In this document: piece by piece, positions 61,194 to 64,000 of the stretch
Layout of the letters: every line of letters starts with the position of its first letter
How positions within the stretch are numbered: position 1 is the stretch's first letter
Origin: Rhodoferax sp.
Lineage (GTDB): Bacteria; Pseudomonadota; Gammaproteobacteria; Burkholderiales; Burkholderiaceae_C
Length of the DNA: 64,000 nt
Assembly: GCF_030646845.1 (NCBI RefSeq)
Contig: NZ_JAUSLE010000050.1
Location: 1 to 64,000, forward strand
Direction: 5' to 3'
Notes under the pieces: model-generated
Databases searched by the model: none
Seen by the model: the letters and a program-made list of their open reading frames with translations, nothing else
What the model was told of the DNA's origin: nothing
Position numbers and translations under genes: made by a program

Positions 61194-62075
61194 TTAAAGA
61201 TTCCACTTGGGTGCGGCAACACGTTGTGTCTCACCTGGAATGGCCTCGAAGCGATCTTCTTCCCAGCGCTGTGCGGCGTCGGCGATACGGGCTCGATCGG
61301 TGGAAACGAAGTTCCACCACATGCGCACCGGCTGCTCCAATGGTGCGCCTCCTATCACTATGAGGCGGGCGCCCAGCGCACCGGCGCGCAGCCGCGCGAC
61401 CGAGTCAACAGGGAGGACCGCCATTTCCTGGGCGGCCATGCTTTCGCCGTTGAGATCGAAGTTGTGTTCCGGGCTGTACACCGCCATCTCCGCCACCAGC
61501 GCTGGCAACTCCCATTCAGTATGCGGCGGCAACTGTACGTCCAGGTACAGGGTTGGTGATGCGGGCTGCACCGGACTGCGCGCGCCAAAAGCCTCGCCCA
61601 CCAGCACGCGAACCTGCACACCGTTGCGCTGTACTTGTGCCGGAAGATCGGCTGCGGGCACATGCTGGAATGACGGTTCGGTCAATTCCAGGGCAGGCGG
61701 GAGTGCCACCCATAGCTGCAGACCATGCAGGCGCCGCGGCTTCCCAAGTTCCTCATTGGTCACCCTCTCGCTGTGCACGATACCCCGACCAGCGGTCATC
61801 CAGTTGATTGCCCCGGGTGTGATCTTCTGCACGGTTCCCAGACTGTCGCGGTGCAGCAGACTGCCCTCAAAAAGATAACTCACGGTCGCCAGGCCAATAT
61901 GCGGGTGAGCTCCGACGTCACTGTCAGTCTCGGGCTGCAATGTGACCGGGCCAAAGTGATCGAAGAACACAAAGGGGCCCACGGCACGCCGGGCTGCTGC
62001 TGGAAGCACACGACGCACTTTCAGGCCATCGGCGAGGGCACTCAGGCGGCCGGTGATACGGAGAATGTCAGACAT
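61194..62075 (-). CDS. Pirin-family protein 1
   Basis: A 293-residue bicupin. The metal ligands of pirins are present: HPH in VGAHPHIGLATVSYLFEG and H..E in MTAGRGIVHSERV. Bacterial pirins such as YhhW are quercetin 2,3-dioxygenases. ATG at 62075 follows AAAGGAG. It is the last of three minus-strand genes (GST-like, pirin 2, pirin 1). Substrate unknown. Confidence 0.9.
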   Translation of the reverse strand: MSDILRITGRLSALADGLKVRRVLPAAARRAVGPFVFFDHFGPVTLQPETDSDVGAHPHIGLATVSYLFEGSLLHRDSLGTVQKITPGAINWMTAGRGIVHSERVTNEELGKPRRLHGLQLWVALPPALELTEPSFQHVPAADLPAQVQRNGVQVRVLVGEAFGARSPVQPASPTLYLDVQLPPHTEWELPALVAEMAVYSPEHNFDLNGESMAAQEMAVLPVDSVARLRAGALGARLIVIGGAPLEQPVRMWWNFVSTDRARIADAAQRWEEDRFEAIPGETQRVAAPKWNL

Positions 62076-62158
62076 GCTGGCTCCTTTCATGCCAGTTCGG
62101 ACTGGACGCCAATCTCACCTTCGAGCAGGGATGAATGGGCCCTGGTCAGCCATCGGCA

Positions 62159-63040
62159 TCATGCGGCAGATTCGCCCAGGTGCCCATCGCGGAAATCACT
62201 CAGGGCCTGGTAAATTTCCTGCTGACTGTTCATGACAAAAGGACCGTACTGGACGATGGGCTCCTTGAGCGGCTGACCTGAAATCAGCAAGACCCTGGCG
62301 TCGGCGCTTGCCTCGATCACGACACCATCGGCCTGGTCCTCATTGGCCAGTATGGCCATGCGCTGCAATGGCACGGTCTCCCCTGAAATACTGACCTCAC
62401 CGCGATACACATAGACAAAGGCATTGTGTCCGGGCGCCAGCGACTGCTCGAAGCGTGCGCCACTGGGCAGCTGCAGATCCAGATAGCGCGGCTCCGTGAT
62501 TTCACGGGTTACCGCACCCGTCACGCCATGACTTTCGCCGGCAATCACCGTCACGGCCACACCTTGTTCGGTGACAAACTTGGGCAGGTCGCCGTCCTGG
62601 AAATCACGGTACCACGGTGCCTTCATCTTGTCGCGCCTGGGCAGGTTGAGCCACAGCTGAAAGCCTTCCATGACGCCCTCTTCCTGTTGGGGGATTTCAG
62701 AATGGATCACGCCTTTGCCCGCCGTCATCCATTGAACGCCGCCGTTTTGCAGCAGCCCCTCATGGCCGGCGCTGTCGCGGTGCAGCATGCGTCCGGCAAT
62801 CATGTAGGTCACCGTCTCAAAGCCACGGTGTGGGTGGTCCGGGAAGCCGGCAATATAGTCATTGGGGTCGTCGCTGCCGAAGGCGTCGAGCATCAGGAAA
62901 GGGTCAAGCCGATGCTGAAGATTTTGTGTCAGAAGCCGGTTGAGCTTGACGCCGGCGCCATCCGAGGTGGCCTGGCCAGCGATCAGGCGCTCAACGGTCC
63001 GGGACAGCTTGACCGTGTGGTCGTTGGTGCTTGTGTTCAT
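62159..63040 (-). CDS. Pirin-family protein 2
   Basis: A 293-residue bicupin with the ligand sets HPHRGFETVTYMIAGRMLHRD (HPH) and MTAGKGVIHSEIP (H.E). It is only moderately like pirin 1, so the pair is an old duplication or separate acquisition. Its ATG overlaps the stop of the glutathione-transferase gene (ATGA), coupling their translation. Role suggested by the neighbour: handling of quinone/flavonoid-like aromatic compounds; this is inference. Confidence 0.9.
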   Translation of the reverse strand: MNTSTNDHTVKLSRTVERLIAGQATSDGAGVKLNRLLTQNLQHRLDPFLMLDAFGSDDPNDYIAGFPDHPHRGFETVTYMIAGRMLHRDSAGHEGLLQNGGVQWMTAGKGVIHSEIPQQEEGVMEGFQLWLNLPRRDKMKAPWYRDFQDGDLPKFVTEQGVAVTVIAGESHGVTGAVTREITEPRYLDLQLPSGARFEQSLAPGHNAFVYVYRGEVSISGETVPLQRMAILANEDQADGVVIEASADARVLLISGQPLKEPIVQYGPFVMNSQQEIYQALSDFRDGHLGESAA

Positions 63041-64000
63041 ATCAATCCCTTCTGTGTGAAATTGGTTCCGGCTTTTGGCTTTGCTGCGGGCATCTGGCGC
63101 GCGGCTGCAAGCTGCCGCAACACGTCTGGCCCTTGGGGAACGATCCCGGTCGGGTTAAGGTGCCGATGCGAGTGGTAGTAATGAAAGCGGATGTGCTCCA
63201 GATTGACCGTGGCCGCCAAGCCCGGCAAGGCGTAAATCCCGGCCGTATGGCGGTGCATCGCCGGATACTGCGAAATCAGCCGGCGGTTGCACTTGAAATG
63301 CGTGTGGTAGACGGCATCGAAGCGGATCAGCGTCACGAAAAGGCGCACATCCGCTTCGGTGAGCACGTCTCCGCACAGGTAGGCCTGATTTGACAGGATG
63401 CCTTCGACCCGGTCCAGCGCGGAGAACAGTTCATTGACCGCCTCGTCGTAGGCGCTTTGGGTACGTGCGAAGCCGCAACGATAGACCCCGTTGTTGATGC
63501 TCTGGTACACCCAGGCATTGGTTTCATCAATCGCTGCGCGCAGGGCGTTCGGATAGAGGTCTATTTCAGGCTGGGTGCAAATATCCTGGAACTCACTGTT
63601 CAGAAAGCGAATGATTTCTGCGGACTCGTTGTTGACGATGGTGCCCAGCGTCTTGTCCCACAGGACGGGCACGGTGACCACCCCGGTGTAGCCGTGGGAC
63701 GCCGCTTCATAGACCTGCCGCAAATGGCCATGGCCACCGAGACGGTCACCCGTTGCACCGGAGAAATCGGTGTCGAATGACCATCCGCTGTCGGTCAGAT
63801 AAGGGTGCACCACGTCCACGCTGATGACCTCTTCCAGACCTTTGAGCGCACGGACGATCAGCGTGCGGTGAGCCCAGGGGCAGGCGAGTGATACATACAG
63901 GTGGTAGCGCCCGGCCTGTGCCGGATGCAAGGCCTTTGGGTCCGATGAAATGCCGCCGCGAAAGCTCGTTGGACGACGCACAAAGGAGCCGTCATCGCCG
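63037..64000 (-). CDS. Glutathionyl-hydroquinone reductase / omega-class glutathione S-transferase (partial, 5' end outside window)
   Basis: At least 321 residues of an Xi/omega-class GST (YqjG/EcM4/PcpF type), still open at the window edge, so the start lies beyond 64000. The catalytic Cys is in YVSLACPWAHRTL, followed by the thioredoxin-fold VTVPVLWDKTLGTIVNNESAEIIRFL and a helical domain with VTLIRFDAVYHTHFKCNRRLI. These enzymes reduce glutathionyl-hydroquinones. It heads an operon with the two pirins. Confidence 0.92.
   Translation of the reverse strand, partial: GDDGSFVRRPTSFRGGISSDPKALHPAQAGRYHLYVSLACPWAHRTLIVRALKGLEEVISVDVVHPYLTDSGWSFDTDFSGATGDRLGGHGHLRQVYEAASHGYTGVVTVPVLWDKTLGTIVNNESAEIIRFLNSEFQDICTQPEIDLYPNALRAAIDETNAWVYQSINNGVYRCGFARTQSAYDEAVNELFSALDRVEGILSNQAYLCGDVLTEADVRLFVTLIRFDAVYHTHFKCNRRLISQYPAMHRHTAGIYALPGLAATVNLEHIRFHYYHSHRHLNPTGIVPQGPDVLRQLAAARQMPAAKPKAGTNFTQKGLI

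Noticed and set aside
1-64000. tRNA, rRNA, integrase, transposase or prophage genes
   Set aside because: None of the intergenic gaps showed a cloverleaf or rRNA match by eye, and no protein carries transposase or integrase motifs.

Overview
The window is a dense, GC-rich bacterial chromosome segment. It most resembles a Comamonadaceae betaproteobacterium close to Rhodoferax, Polaromonas or Acidovorax. The evidence is the gene content (ftsK-lolA-rarA, Bug-type receptors, livHMGF, xdhAB, DUF1840 and DUF3079 proteins, glnA-ntrBC, DUF2069/YihY) and the presence of short dispersed repeats of a kind I associate with that family. About 58 protein genes are called. I found no rRNA, tRNA, CRISPR array, insertion sequence or prophage.

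Layout. 1-3.7 kb: the 3' end of ftsK, lolA, a type IV pilin-like gene and rarA. 3.9-7.4 kb: branched-chain amino acid transporter livHMGF without a binding-protein gene. 7.4-12 kb: a tartrate/D-malate module with a LysR regulator, a tartrate/malate dehydrogenase, a Bug receptor and a glycerate 2-kinase. 12-13 kb: a Crp/Fnr regulator behind an FNR-type box, and a DUF1840 protein. 13-21.9 kb: a purine module, with xdhAB divergent from a nucleoside (BMP-type) ABC transporter that has a sigma-54 promoter. 21.9-24.1 kb: a nitric-oxide response locus in decay, with an nsrR remnant, an intact NsrR-type operator, an internally deleted RIC/YtfE gene and ccoG. 24.2-28.2 kb: DUF3079, rsuA, a beta-propeller protein, a polysaccharide deacetylase and a sterol-desaturase-family enzyme. 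28.2-34.3 kb: an AraC regulator divergent from an overlapping operon of a BASS symporter, an epimerase, a c-heme/beta-propeller protein and an MFS carrier. 34.3-41 kb: an EI24 protein, a CinA-like protein interrupted in frame by a repeat, then glnA, DUF4124, ntrB and ntrC under a sigma-54/NtrC control region. 41-46 kb: a DnrO-like exported protein, an MHYT-PAS-GGDEF-EAL protein and exonuclease III. 46-55.7 kb: a seven-gene minus-strand catabolic operon (acyl-CoA dehydrogenase, CoA ligase, MFS, crotonase-fold enzyme, GMC oxidoreductase, SDR, epimerase) behind an AraC regulator. 55.8-58 kb: thyA, an EamA transporter and folA, translationally coupled. 58-64 kb: an FAD-linked oxidase, DUF2069, YihY, two pirins and a glutathionyl-hydroquinone reductase-like protein cut by the window end.

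Themes. Nitrogen control recurs: ntrBC and their target sites lie at 36-41 kb, and a near-perfect -24/-12 promoter precedes the nucleoside importer next to xanthine dehydrogenase, which suggests purines are scavenged when nitrogen is limiting. NO stress appears twice: the RIC locus at 22 kb, and a DnrO-like gene at 41 kb with a weaker NsrR-like site. The least expected structure is a roughly 50-bp dispersed repeat lying inside coding sequence. Two copies encode the signal-peptide cores of unrelated exported proteins, and one supplies the stop codons of both convergent genes at 45.2 kb. All functional statements rest on reading the protein sequences and on recalled family knowledge; no database search was run.
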